This document shows, in pieces, positions 1 to 7,338 of a DNA stretch of 52,007 bases. The notes under the pieces are model-generated. The model saw nothing but the letters and a program-made list of their open reading frames with translations, was not told where the DNA came from and did no database searches. Where the stretch lies: contig CAJTML010000003.1 of NCBI GenBank assembly GCA_910577495.1, forward strand, positions 1 through 52,007, read 5' to 3'. How positions within the stretch are numbered: the stretch's first letter is position 1; every line of letters begins with the position of its first letter. The stretch is from an uncultured Eggerthellaceae bacterium (GTDB lineage: Bacteria; Actinomycetota; Coriobacteriia; Coriobacteriales; Eggerthellaceae). Made by a program: the position numbers and the translations under genes.

Positions 1-2
1 AC

Positions 3-305
3 TGTGTCACGGTATGCCCTATGGATGTATTTCGCTTCGACACAAGCAATATGAAGTCGGTAATTGCCTATCCTGAAAACTGTCAGAGCTGTGGCCAGTG
101 TTACATGGGTTGCCAAGGCCGCTCGTTGGAAATGTCGTACTACCAGAGCTCGCTTGCAACGGCAGCTGCTCGCGCGGCAGTTCCCGACAATGTGACCCCG
201 GAGCTGATCAAGGAGAACACGATTGCTCAGCCCGAAAAGTCAGCCGAAGAAGCGGCAGCTGCAAAAGAAGGTGGCGAAAGCTCCGGCGGTTGGAGTGGTA
301 AGTAA
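3..305 (+). CDS. Dicluster 4Fe-4S ferredoxin-type protein (5' end outside window)
   Basis: The reading frame is open from the first complete codon of the window and runs to TAA at 303-305, so the gene starts upstream. The visible part begins with the end of one iron-sulfur motif (C-V-T-V-C-P). A second cluster motif of the form CxxCxxCxxxC follows at about residues 28-38 (C-Q-S-C-G-Q-C-Y-M-G-C), so at least two [4Fe-4S] clusters are likely. The tail is Ala/Glu/Gly-rich and probably disordered. Small ferredoxins of this kind usually pass electrons to a flavoprotein or reductase encoded alongside, but that partner would lie upstream and is not visible. The internal ATG at 21 would remove part of the first cluster, so it is not a credible start. 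Confidence 0.8.
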   Translation, partial: CVTVCPMDVFRFDTSNMKSVIAYPENCQSCGQCYMGCQGRSLEMSYYQSSLATAAARAAVPDNVTPELIKENTIAQPEKSAEEAAAAKEGGESSGGWSGK

Positions 306-418
306 GCACGCTGGCGAACATGCAATTCAGGCGCCGTTTTTCCTCCTGGTGAACGAGCGCTCGTTTTAGAGTCGTTTCCCCTCCAGACTCTTTGCTGAAA
401 CGAGACCCTCGCACTGCG

Positions 419-530
419 ATATACCATATCAGGCGTTCGTGTATTTTCACCTGCGAAGCGCTGACCTGCGATAACGCGACGTTTTCCCAGGTCGCACGAA
501 AAAACGCGTGCGCCCGATATGGTAAGTTTT
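419..530. repeat. Interspersed hairpin repeat, family A, copy 1
   Basis: This 112-bp segment is an imperfect long palindrome. It ends in cgcccgatatggtaagttt and begins with a degenerate version of the inverse, and it has inner gacctg/caggtc arms. It matches 30421-30533 along its whole length, where the ends are perfectly inverted. It carries no ORF. It looks like a MITE-like or REP-like intergenic element. Apart from this element and the palindrome at 659-758, nothing gene-like is visible between 306 and 832. Confidence 0.75.
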
Positions 531-658
531 CAAGGCTCACCATTCCTCATAACATCCGTTGTTCTGATACTGCCTTTATGATGCGTTCATGCGGACGTTG
601 AAGCCCAGACGCAATTGCTGGCTACCTCATTAGTATTGAAACTGATACAATCCAAGAT

Positions 659-758
659 GCCAAACATTTATACAGGGTGAACATCCCCGCTGTGAAAGTA
701 CATATGCCGAAGGGCATCTGTCCGACACTGTGTACTTTCACGCTGTGTAAATGTTTGG
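659..758. repeat. 100-bp inverted repeat upstream of the helicase operon
   Basis: The left arm (gccaaacatttatacag at 659-675, then gtgaaagtaca at 692-702) is the reverse complement of the right arm at 730-758, with one mismatch and a 16-nt insertion in the left arm. A small hairpin (atgcc gaag ggcat) sits in the loop. It lies about 75 bp ahead of the GTG start at 833, so it could be a leader structure, an operator region or a small mobile element. Confidence 0.75.
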
Positions 759-832
759 CGACATGGGTGGATGCTCTTCGTCGTCTTTCAGTTGCATCCA
801 TCGCCAACACTTTGGAAGCGGAGGTTGCAGAC

Positions 833-1360
833 GTGAACGATGAATTCCTGAACATCAAAGAAATTTCTTTTGATAGCCCTAACCGTTCTGGTCGATGGGC
901 TGATCTTCGTAAATACCTAAAATTAGCAACCCAATCAGTTGATATGCGCAATGATAAGCTTGCGGAAATTCAGCAAGAGATTGAGTCAGTGCGCAATGAC
1001 AATCTTCGTCTAGCCGAAGTACTTCAGATGCTCTGCGACGCAGCCAATGAGGAAGTGCAGAGGGAAACCTCACTCATGTTGAATGACATGGACTACGACG
1101 TAGTGATAGACGAACCGCAAGACCCCAGCTTTAACGATTCTTCGAACAATGACATTGCCCATACTATGACGCTTGAAGACTTTATAGACCAGCTCAAAAA
1201 ACTTCCAGGAGTTGGTGGTGCGCGTGCGGAGACGATAGGCGAGTATATCTCAAAAGCAGGCGCTGATAGTGTCTTTGAATTTGCGAATATCCTCTTCGAC
1301 ATAAACGAAAAAATTGCAGAATCAGAGGACAGTGCACAACCAACCCTTCCTTTAGATTAG
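833..1360 (+). CDS. Uncharacterised protein with a C-terminal helix-hairpin-helix-like motif
   Basis: The GTG at 833 is chosen because GGAGG lies 8 nt upstream. In-frame starts further upstream fall inside the palindrome at 659-758. The 175-residue protein has a coiled-coil-like middle (about residues 35-75, rich in Asn, Leu, Glu and Arg). Near the C-terminus it has L-K-K-L-P-G-V-G-G-A-R-A-E-T-I, which resembles the helix-hairpin-helix motif of DNA-binding proteins. Its stop codon overlaps or abuts the start of the downstream helicase, so the two are almost certainly co-translated. The inference is an accessory or DNA-targeting partner of the helicase. No family is recognised. Base composition is visibly more AT-rich than the housekeeping genes further right. 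Confidence 0.75.
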   Translation: MNDEFLNIKEISFDSPNRSGRWADLRKYLKLATQSVDMRNDKLAEIQQEIESVRNDNLRLAEVLQMLCDAANEEVQRETSLMLNDMDYDVVIDEPQDPSFNDSSNNDIAHTMTLEDFIDQLKKLPGVGGARAETIGEYISKAGADSVFEFANILFDINEKIAESEDSAQPTLPLD

Positions 1361-1371
1361 TGGGTTTTATC

Positions 1372-2757
1372 ATGAGCGAATCCAGACTAGCCGACATCTT
1401 CAACGCACGTAAACCAGGAGACCAAACCGCCGCCGCAACGCCCATACGATCAGAAGATAAAAATGCTGATACTTCCCAACTTGGTAACGGGCAGCGGCAG
1501 ATGTTCAACTTAATGGAATCAACCAAAGACAGTTTGTTCATTACTGGAAAAGCTGGAACGGGAAAATCCTATCTTCTTAATTTCTTTGTACGAAACACTT
1601 CGAAAAAAGTTGTTGTTTTGGCTTTCACGGGAGTAGCGGCAATCAATGTTGGAGGTCAGACTATCCATTCATTCTTCCGATTGCCGCCAAGGATGCCTAT
1701 TCCAAAGGACGCACTCACCCCAAGTGCTGAAAGAGCACAGCTCTACCGATGTCTGGACGCGATCATTATCGACGAAGCGTCTATGCTTAATGCTGAGATC
1801 ATGAATGCTATCGATCTGATACTCAAGCATGCAACTGGTAGCAATGCGCCATTTGGGGGCAAGCAAATGCTACTATTTGGTGATCTCTATCAACTTCCAC
1901 CAGTTGCTGGCCCTCAAGTCGCAAGGTATCTCGAAGATTGTTACGGCGGCATCTTCTTTTTTAACGCGCCTGGTTTCAGGGCGGCCGACATTCGCATTTA
2001 CGAAATGTCGCACGTATTCAGGCAGAAAGACCCTGTATTTATCGACATTCTTAATGGCGTACGCGACGGCTCCATATCTGAGGAAAAGTTACGCCAACTC
2101 AATGAGCGCGTCGTTTCCATGGAGGGAGAACCGGCAGTCATCATAGCTCCAACCAATGACGCAGTTGAGGGATATAACCAGGCTATGCTTGATAGCATAG
2201 ATGAGCCCGAGTTTTCTTATGAAGCAACCGTGACTGGAAGTCTGACGGAAAGAGACTTTCCAGCCCCAAGAACACTGCGCCTTAAAGTTGGTGCTCGAGT
2301 AATGATGCTAAAGAACGACTTCAATTCTACATCTGACCGACCAGAAGAAGGGCGAAGGTGGGCGAACGGAACTCTTGGGCAAGTCTCAAAGCTAACCAAA
2401 GACAGCATCTGGGTTATGGTGAATGGAGTATCGCATCAGATCGATATGGCCAAATGGGAAAGAGCCCAGTATTCGTATGATCCCCAAACGAAAGGTTTAC
2501 AGAAACGCGTTACGGCTTCATTTTGGCAGTTTCCCGTAAAACTGGCCTGGGCTATCACGGTTCACAAGGCGCAGGGAGCCACTTATCAATCTGTGGGCGT
2601 GGATTTGGCCGATGGTATGTTCGCTTCTGGGCAAACATATGTGGCGCTTTCACGATGTGTAGATATGGACAAACTCTACTTATCACGACCGATATCCCAC
2701 GAGGACATCCTGGTTAGCAGTGAAGTCAAAACTTTCCTTGAGGATTTGGTCCCTTAG
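1372..2757 (+). CDS. PIF1-like superfamily 1 DNA helicase
   Basis: This 461-residue protein has a Walker A motif (GKAGTGKS, residues 59-66) followed by the PIF1-type sequence A-F-T-G-V-A-A-I-N-V-G-G-Q-T-I-H-S-F-F. It also has a Walker B (I-I-I-D-E-A-S), a motif III-like G-D-L-Y-Q-L-P-P-V, and a C-terminal motif V/VI region (V-H-K-A-Q-G-A-T-Y-Q-S-V, then Y-V-A-L-S-R-C). These are the signatures of SF1B 5'-3' helicases of the PIF1/RecD2 group, which unwind DNA or resolve G-quadruplexes. The ATG at 1372 is preferred; a GTG at 1360, overlapping the upstream stop, is the alternative. It sits between a HhH-like protein and a zinc-ribbon protein in an apparent operon. Housekeeping and defence-linked roles are both possible. 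Confidence 0.88.
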   Translation: MSESRLADIFNARKPGDQTAAATPIRSEDKNADTSQLGNGQRQMFNLMESTKDSLFITGKAGTGKSYLLNFFVRNTSKKVVVLAFTGVAAINVGGQTIHSFFRLPPRMPIPKDALTPSAERAQLYRCLDAIIIDEASMLNAEIMNAIDLILKHATGSNAPFGGKQMLLFGDLYQLPPVAGPQVARYLEDCYGGIFFFNAPGFRAADIRIYEMSHVFRQKDPVFIDILNGVRDGSISEEKLRQLNERVVSMEGEPAVIIAPTNDAVEGYNQAMLDSIDEPEFSYEATVTGSLTERDFPAPRTLRLKVGARVMMLKNDFNSTSDRPEEGRRWANGTLGQVSKLTKDSIWVMVNGVSHQIDMAKWERAQYSYDPQTKGLQKRVTASFWQFPVKLAWAITVHKAQGATYQSVGVDLADGMFASGQTYVALSRCVDMDKLYLSRPISHEDILVSSEVKTFLEDLVP

Positions 2758-2795
2758 AAAAGCTCGGGGTTTGTATAGAGGAGGGGGGGGCAAAG

Positions 2796-3179
2796 ATGGG
2801 TTGTAATTTTTGCGACGATTGTGGCGACTGTAGTGTTGGGGGCTGTATTGATTGTGACAGCTGGGAGCCCATGGATCGTGATAATGACTATGATGATGAC
2901 AGCGATTACGACGATTACGATAATGGTGACAATATGAACGGAAACGGCGAAGAGCTTGATCAGAAATTTTGCGTAAATTGCGGAAGGCGCGTAGGGGAGA
3001 CGTGGCGATATTGCCTTCGGTGTGGTGCAGAAATACCCTCTGACATCCCCAATACTCCTGTACTCTTAAACACTTCTGACTACTATAATTCCACCTCGGT
3101 AATCAACTCTTGCAGCACCGCATCAACGTCATCTTCGACTTCGCGGTTTGATGACATTGATGACGACATTCCCTATTGA
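2796..3179 (+). CDS. Small cysteine-rich protein with zinc-ribbon motif
   Basis: This 127-residue protein is preceded by a very strong ribosome site (gaggagggggggc). The N-terminus is cysteine-rich (five CxxC/CxxxC-like pairs within about 22 residues). A highly acidic Asp/Tyr/Asn stretch follows. At about residues 58-80 there is a classic zinc-ribbon, C-V-N-C-(x11)-C-L-R-C-G. The C-terminus is Ser/Thr-rich and ends in an Asp-rich tail. It lies 38 bp after the helicase and is probably in the same transcript. The two Cys clusters suggest metal binding; any role with the helicase is speculation. Confidence 0.75.
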   Translation: MGCNFCDDCGDCSVGGCIDCDSWEPMDRDNDYDDDSDYDDYDNGDNMNGNGEELDQKFCVNCGRRVGETWRYCLRCGAEIPSDIPNTPVLLNTSDYYNSTSVINSCSTASTSSSTSRFDDIDDDIPY

Positions 3180-3261
3180 GATAAGGCATCTCTTATTGAG
3201 AAACTATGTGATCGCAAGAAAGCGAAGGAAAGGTGCGTTAAGAGCGTGCTCTCTTAGGAGC

Positions 3262-3408
3262 GAAGTTGTGGTCAATGCACCCCTGGTTTGTGCAGCCAAC
3301 GCATGTTTGGGGCGCATTCAGCGAAAGCTGACCTGGGGTTATGCCTTAGCCTATGCGGTTGGCGAAGGCGTGCGTGCACAAAACCGTGCCTGAGCGTCCA
3401 GAACGCGG
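3262..3408 (+). repeat. Interspersed repeat, family B, copy 1
   Basis: This intergenic element begins gaagttgtggtcaatg. It contains tggtttgtgcagcc and, about 85 bp later, cgtgcacaaaaccgtgcctg as inverted arms, with gacctggggttat in the middle. It ends ...gtccagaacgcg. The same layout occurs at 13260-13404 in the same orientation and at 36195-36330 reversed. No gene is seen between 3180 and 3494. Confidence 0.75.
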
Positions 3409-3494
3409 GTTACATGGCCGCCGCACTGCGGTGAGATGCCACTCTTCGCCACTCAACTCGGCAAAGTAGAGAGGCCGAGCGCGCCTACACAAGC

Positions 3495-4556
3495 CTAGCG
3501 GTTCTCAATAGCGCCGATGTTTTTGAGGGCAATCTCTATGCGGCCGTCTGGCGTACTCAAGAACTCGATGAACTCGGCGTTTTCGCCATATTCGGCAGGG
3601 AAAGTCACTTCAATTCCCGTGTCGGTGCGAATCTTATGCGTACGTGTGACGCGCTTGGCCACTGCTTTTTCTACCACCACGCGCTCGGGCAGCACGCCCT
3701 CATCCACAGCGCGGTCGAAGCGCTCGGCCACCTGGGGCGCGTCGGCGAACACCTCGCGGCCGAGCTCATGGGCGTCCAGCTCGTCGGATTCCTCGGCTCG
3801 CTCAGCCACGTAAGCCTTGGCGCGCGACAGCGCCACAGCCGTGTTGGCGCCGTACTCCTCGGCCACCTCTTCAACCACGGTGGTTACCGCTTCCAGCACC
3901 TCTTTACTTGAGGCTTCCATGGAACATTGAAGCAGCCCATCGGGGATAAGCCAGCGCTTTTCGCCGGCGATCTCGCGCTCTTTGTCCACGAACCACACGT
4001 CCAAACCATCGGCGGCGATCAGCGCAAATGACGCCACTTTCTGCGAAGGGTTCGGCAAAATGGCATGGTGGCGTGCGATGGTGGTGATGGTATCGCCAAG
4101 ATCGTTGGCATCCACCTCGTGCAGGTAGGCCTGACGCGCCTCCAACAAAATGATGGCGAAGTAGCGAGGGCCGGCAGCTTTGTAGGCGGCTTCGGCCTCC
4201 TCGTCGGTCATCTCGCGCACCGTTTGATCAGGGTCTCCCTCGAAATCGATGACCAACACATCGGTGGAAGGCGTCTTCTCCATACGACCCAGTTCGCCAG
4301 CCACAAATTCCGCGATCTGCTGGGAAAGCCCCACAAAGTCACGCTCGCCGCGGAAGTAGCTATGCAGCTCCTCGGCGAAGAGGCTGTCCGAAGCAAACTG
4401 CCCGCGCTTGCTGTCCAAGTTTGAAAGCACGCGTTTGGCCTGGGACGTCACGTAGCGCTTGGCCACCTTGTTGGAGAAATCCATCGGCGCCTGCGCATAC
4501 ACATTCACGCAAGATACAAAATCCAATACATGGAGAATAGCCTGATTCAGTTTCAT
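3495..4556 (-). CDS. Nucleoid-associated protein, NdpA/YejK family
   Basis: The length (353 residues) and overall pattern match the 37-kDa nucleoid-associated NdpA family. Diagnostic stretches include the N-terminal L-N-Q-A-I-L-H-V-L-D, the acidic phosphoesterase-like middle (L-V-I-D-F-E-G-D-P), the F-A-I-I-L-L-E segment, and the C-terminal I-E-I-A-L-K-N-I-G. The start is supported by AGGAAAGAGC ahead of the ATG. NdpA proteins bind DNA, and relatives turn up in accessory and phage-linked regions as well as chromosomal loci. Here it lies between the helicase operon and Fic on the opposite strand from the helicases, within what looks like an accessory island. Confidence 0.8.
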   Translation of the reverse strand: MKLNQAILHVLDFVSCVNVYAQAPMDFSNKVAKRYVTSQAKRVLSNLDSKRGQFASDSLFAEELHSYFRGERDFVGLSQQIAEFVAGELGRMEKTPSTDVLVIDFEGDPDQTVREMTDEEAEAAYKAAGPRYFAIILLEARQAYLHEVDANDLGDTITTIARHHAILPNPSQKVASFALIAADGLDVWFVDKEREIAGEKRWLIPDGLLQCSMEASSKEVLEAVTTVVEEVAEEYGANTAVALSRAKAYVAERAEESDELDAHELGREVFADAPQVAERFDRAVDEGVLPERVVVEKAVAKRVTRTHKIRTDTGIEVTFPAEYGENAEFIEFLSTPDGRIEIALKNIGAIENR

Positions 4557-4679
4557 GAGCTCTTTCCTCTATCAGCTTTAGTCGGAAACAAGCATTATAG
4601 CGAAGGAGCCCGTGCTTCGGTGCGGGCACAGGGAGGGCTATCCGCAAGAAACAAAGGCGCACGATCCTCTTCCGTCAAT

Positions 4680-5936
4680 TTACAACTTCGCAGGAACAGG
4701 GCGGGACGGGGGTTCTGCTGCTGTGTTTCCTACGGGGCTTGCCAGCTTCCGCTCGTAGATGTTGAAGGCCTCTATCACGTCCGGCACCTCATAGACACGG
4801 TTGCGCTGCTTGGCTGATACTTCTTTGATGATACCTGCGCTTGCTAATGCATCCAGCGCCGCATTCGTGGCTACCGAGCTTCGGCCTATAGCCTCCGAGG
4901 CCATCTTCGGTGTGAAAAGAGGCATGCCCACCATTCTCTCCAAAAGCAGATCGAGGGCCGAGCCATTCCGAGGCTTGCCTATGGCGCCAAGCCAGTTCTG
5001 CCTCATGGCCTCCATTTGCTTTTCGAAGAGAAGCGCTTCGTCACACGCATCGGCTACGGCGCCCGAGAAATACGACACCCACTCGTTCAGAGCGGTTGCC
5101 ATATCTGCTCCTTCTGCGCGGAACCCGTCCAGGGCCTGCACGTAACTGTCGGAATGCGTGGCCATAATCAGCGATATGGGTGGCACGGCCTCGCCAATGG
5201 CGCCATCGCGCTTAAGCGAGGAATAAATAAGCGCTCGGCCCGTTCTTCCGTTCCCGTCAATAAAGGGGTGGATGCTTTCGAACTGTGCATGGGCAAGAGC
5301 CGCCTTAACAACAGGGGCAACGTCACTGCGGTTCAGGAACGTCGCCAAGTCGGCAAGGAGCTCTGGAACGTGTTCAGGCGCTGGCGGCACGTAGCTTGCC
5401 TCCAGTGGGTTGTAAGAATTACCTCCTACCCAATTTTGCTGGTCTCGCACTGCACCGCCCAGCTTCTCTATGGGTGTGCTCTCGCACAGTTTTCGATGGA
5501 TGCTTAGCAGGGAGTCCACCGTCAGGAAATCCGCGTTATACACCTCATCGATTGCGCTTTGCATGGCGTGGATGTTGCCGACGATAGTCGCAGCCGTCTC
5601 GTCTGGCTTCCAGAGCCTATTGCCTACGTCGATCTCTGCTTTCAAAATACGCCGTGTTCCCACGGTAAGTCCCTCGATGAACGAGGAAGAGACAGCCTCG
5701 GCTCGCAAAAGAAGACGAGCAATGCCTTCCGTACTATGAAGTCCTGCCGCTGTGGCTTTCAACTCGGCTAGAGCGTTACTAGCGTTTACGACATCGGCAA
5801 CAACGTCTCCATCCAAAGGGAGCGGTTGAGTCGCGAGAAAGCTGGGGATGTAGTAGCGGTAGGCTCCGCTGGCGCGCTGCTTGCGTGAGCCGCCGTAATA
5901 ATGGGACTCCCAAAACGCCTCGCGATATTCGCCCAT
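4680..5936 (-). CDS. Fic family AMP-transferase with inhibitory motif and C-terminal winged helix
   Basis: This 418-residue protein has the Fic active-site motif H-P-F-I-D-G-N-G-R-T-G-R at residues 223-234. An N-terminal inhibitory motif of class II type, S-x-x-x-E-G, sits at residues 84-89 (S-S-F-I-E-G). The flap region and a C-terminal winged-helix-like segment (about 310-385, with S-S-V-A-T-N-A-A-L-D-A-L) follow. Fic enzymes transfer AMP from ATP to hydroxyl groups of target proteins. The inhibitory glutamate normally keeps the enzyme off until it is released. The start is fixed by AAAGG about 8 nt upstream. A perfect 15-bp inverted repeat lies 25-60 bp upstream of the ATG and may be the operator for the protein's own winged helix (inference). 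Confidence 0.9.
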   Translation of the reverse strand: MGEYREAFWESHYYGGSRKQRASGAYRYYIPSFLATQPLPLDGDVVADVVNASNALAELKATAAGLHSTEGIARLLLRAEAVSSSFIEGLTVGTRRILKAEIDVGNRLWKPDETAATIVGNIHAMQSAIDEVYNADFLTVDSLLSIHRKLCESTPIEKLGGAVRDQQNWVGGNSYNPLEASYVPPAPEHVPELLADLATFLNRSDVAPVVKAALAHAQFESIHPFIDGNGRTGRALIYSSLKRDGAIGEAVPPISLIMATHSDSYVQALDGFRAEGADMATALNEWVSYFSGAVADACDEALLFEKQMEAMRQNWLGAIGKPRNGSALDLLLERMVGMPLFTPKMASEAIGRSSVATNAALDALASAGIIKEVSAKQRNRVYEVPDVIEAFNIYERKLASPVGNTAAEPPSRPVPAKL

Positions 5937-5960
5937 AGCTTAACCTTTCTTTCGAAAATG

Positions 5961-6016
5961 CGTTAGTTAAGGTTATCACATAACCTTAACTAACGCAGAA
6001 TCTTGGTAAAGGTTTT
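5961..6016. repeat. 56-bp direct repeat P, copy 1, containing a 15-bp palindrome in the fic promoter region
   Basis: Two perfect 15-bp arms (cgttagttaaggtta and its complement) flank a 5-bp spacer and are followed by 21 bp ending ttggtaaaggtttt. The identical sequence, apart from the 5-bp spacer (tcaca here, tggcg there), recurs at 13122-13177 in the same orientation. The position just upstream of fic suggests an operator. The second copy has no fic gene beside it. Confidence 0.9.
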
Positions 6017-6070
6017 AGGCGTTACTCTGTATGTATGAGGGAGAACTCTCACTGCCTTAAGCAGTTAGTC

Positions 6071-6805
6071 CTACCGCACGTTCGTCCACCACCTGTATTC
6101 GATATAGCCATCGGAGATGTTGAACTGGGCGACCCCGTCGTAGGAGCTGAGGTAGCCTGTGATTGAAAGCCACGCGTCACCCTGGCTCACCTCGTTGAGC
6201 ATCTCTTCGAAATTGGAAAGCGAATCGGCCCACACCACAAGCGTTACCCGGTTAGGGCTAGGGTAAGGCTCGCCGATATCGACGAAAATGGGCATACCCT
6301 GCGACTGTGTTGCCTGGTAAACCTCAGCCACGGGCCCCGCAATGGTGCAATTCGTGCCTATCTGCGAGCGGGCGTTGTACCACCGCTGCTCTTCGGGAAT
6401 GGCCAGAAGTTCAGGTGCCGTTGTAGGCCAATAGGGGTTCTCGGGCTCGTAGGCTCGCTCATCTTCGAAGTCGTAATCGGGCACTTCCGGCGCAGACGGA
6501 AGTTCGTCATCATAGACGGGATACTCCTCTGTCACCGAAGTTTTCTCTTTGGACTTGTCTGCCTTCGATTTAGAAGCCGATCCAGAAGACGAATAACACC
6601 CCGGCAGCGCCAAAACACCCAGTACCAACGCAGCTGAAAGAACCACGCGAAGAGCCCACTGCAGAGCGTTATCGAGCGCGGTAGTCGATCTCGTATTTCC
6701 CGCTGACGCTACGCCCTCAATCGTAGCAATAGCCGTAGAACTCGGCCGGCCAAGCCTTTTTTGCTCATTGACACTCTCTTCTGTGCCTTCATCCTGATTC
6801 GTCAT
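6071..6805 (-). CDS. Membrane-anchored or lipoprotein with OB-fold-like C-terminal domain
   Basis: This 244-residue protein starts after a perfect AAAGGAGG. It has about 48 hydrophilic residues, then a hydrophobic stretch (V-V-L-S-A-A-L-V-L-G-V-L-A-L-P-G-C) that ends in a lipobox-like cysteine near residue 69. A Ser/Lys-rich and acidic linker follows. The C-terminal half (about 145-240) has the alternating strand pattern of an OB-fold of the kind found in exported nucleic-acid-binding-like proteins. The long cytoplasmic lead before the lipobox is unusual for a lipoprotein, so a type II membrane anchor is an alternative. It is the first gene inside the repeat-bounded cassette; its function is unknown. 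Confidence 0.7.
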   Translation of the reverse strand: MTNQDEGTEESVNEQKRLGRPSSTAIATIEGVASAGNTRSTTALDNALQWALRVVLSAALVLGVLALPGCYSSSGSASKSKADKSKEKTSVTEEYPVYDDELPSAPEVPDYDFEDERAYEPENPYWPTTAPELLAIPEEQRWYNARSQIGTNCTIAGPVAEVYQATQSQGMPIFVDIGEPYPSPNRVTLVVWADSLSNFEEMLNEVSQGDAWLSITGYLSSYDGVAQFNISDGYIEYRWWTNVR

Positions 6806-6886
6806 GCGGCCTACCTCCTTTGCTGACTAAGTTGATCTTGATTCTGGATACCACGCGATCCAAGCAAAATACCCGCGTGCGCAGTT

Positions 6887-7099
6887 TTACTCCTCAACGA
6901 GATTGCTCGGATCTCCCGGATACTCATACCCGCAGAGATGACAAATGTAAGCATCGTCTTTCAGCCTGTGAAGATAGGCATGGAGGTGGCCATCGTTGGG
7001 AGTGTTCGTGTAGCTGATTTCTTTGTCGCCGCATCCCGACAACCCCAAAACCCCAAAAGAGAGGCAAAGACAAATGGCAACTCGAATTGCAGTTTTCAT
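6887..7099 (-). CDS. Small lipoprotein
   Basis: This 70-residue protein starts at the ATG at 7099, with GGAGAGAAGGG upstream. It has a standard signal peptide (M-K-T-A-I-R-V-A-I-C-L-C-L-S-F-G-V-L-G) and lipobox L-S-G-C. The short mature part contains C-H-L-C-G-Y and several histidines, so it could bind a metal. Longer in-frame extensions upstream lack a ribosome site. It lies between the OB-fold gene and the divergently transcribed TIR gene. Function unknown. Confidence 0.7.
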   Translation of the reverse strand: MKTAIRVAICLCLSFGVLGLSGCGDKEISYTNTPNDGHLHAYLHRLKDDAYICHLCGYEYPGDPSNLVEE

Positions 7100-7303
7100 G
7101 CATGATCCCTTCTCTCCTAAAACCCGTAAACGTCGCGGGCTTAAACGATCCTCAACCGCACGTCGGCAGCTGGAACGGTTTAGCATGCAGCTTACTGGCC
7201 TCATGCAGCGCTCATTGCCCAATGATGAACCGCAAGCCCCTAAGACTACTTTTCGTTAAAGCGTGCAGACGCGGTCGCGTTTCGCGTCTTCGTAGCATGT
7301 CAA

Positions 7304-7331
7304 TTGCAAGGCGCAGCAGTTCACCTATAAT
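7304..7331 (+). promoter_or_regulatory. Promoter for the TIR gene, suggesting a leaderless transcript
   Basis: A perfect -10 box TATAAT (7326-7331) and a -35-like TTGCAA (7304-7309) are separated by 16 bp. The ATG at 7339 begins only 7 nt after the -10 box and no ribosome site is present. Transcription would start at or next to the A of the start codon, as in leaderless actinobacterial mRNAs. Confidence 0.6.
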
Positions 7332-7338
7332 TCGCTTC

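Noticed and set aside
677..832. Upstream extension of the HhH-like gene to 677
   Set aside because: The extension lies within a 100-bp palindrome and has no ribosome site; the GTG at 833 has GGAGG at the right distance.
7087..7338. N-terminal extension of the TIR gene upstream of 7339
   Set aside because: It overlaps the divergent small lipoprotein gene and includes the TATAAT promoter; the TIR fold begins just after the ATG at 7339.
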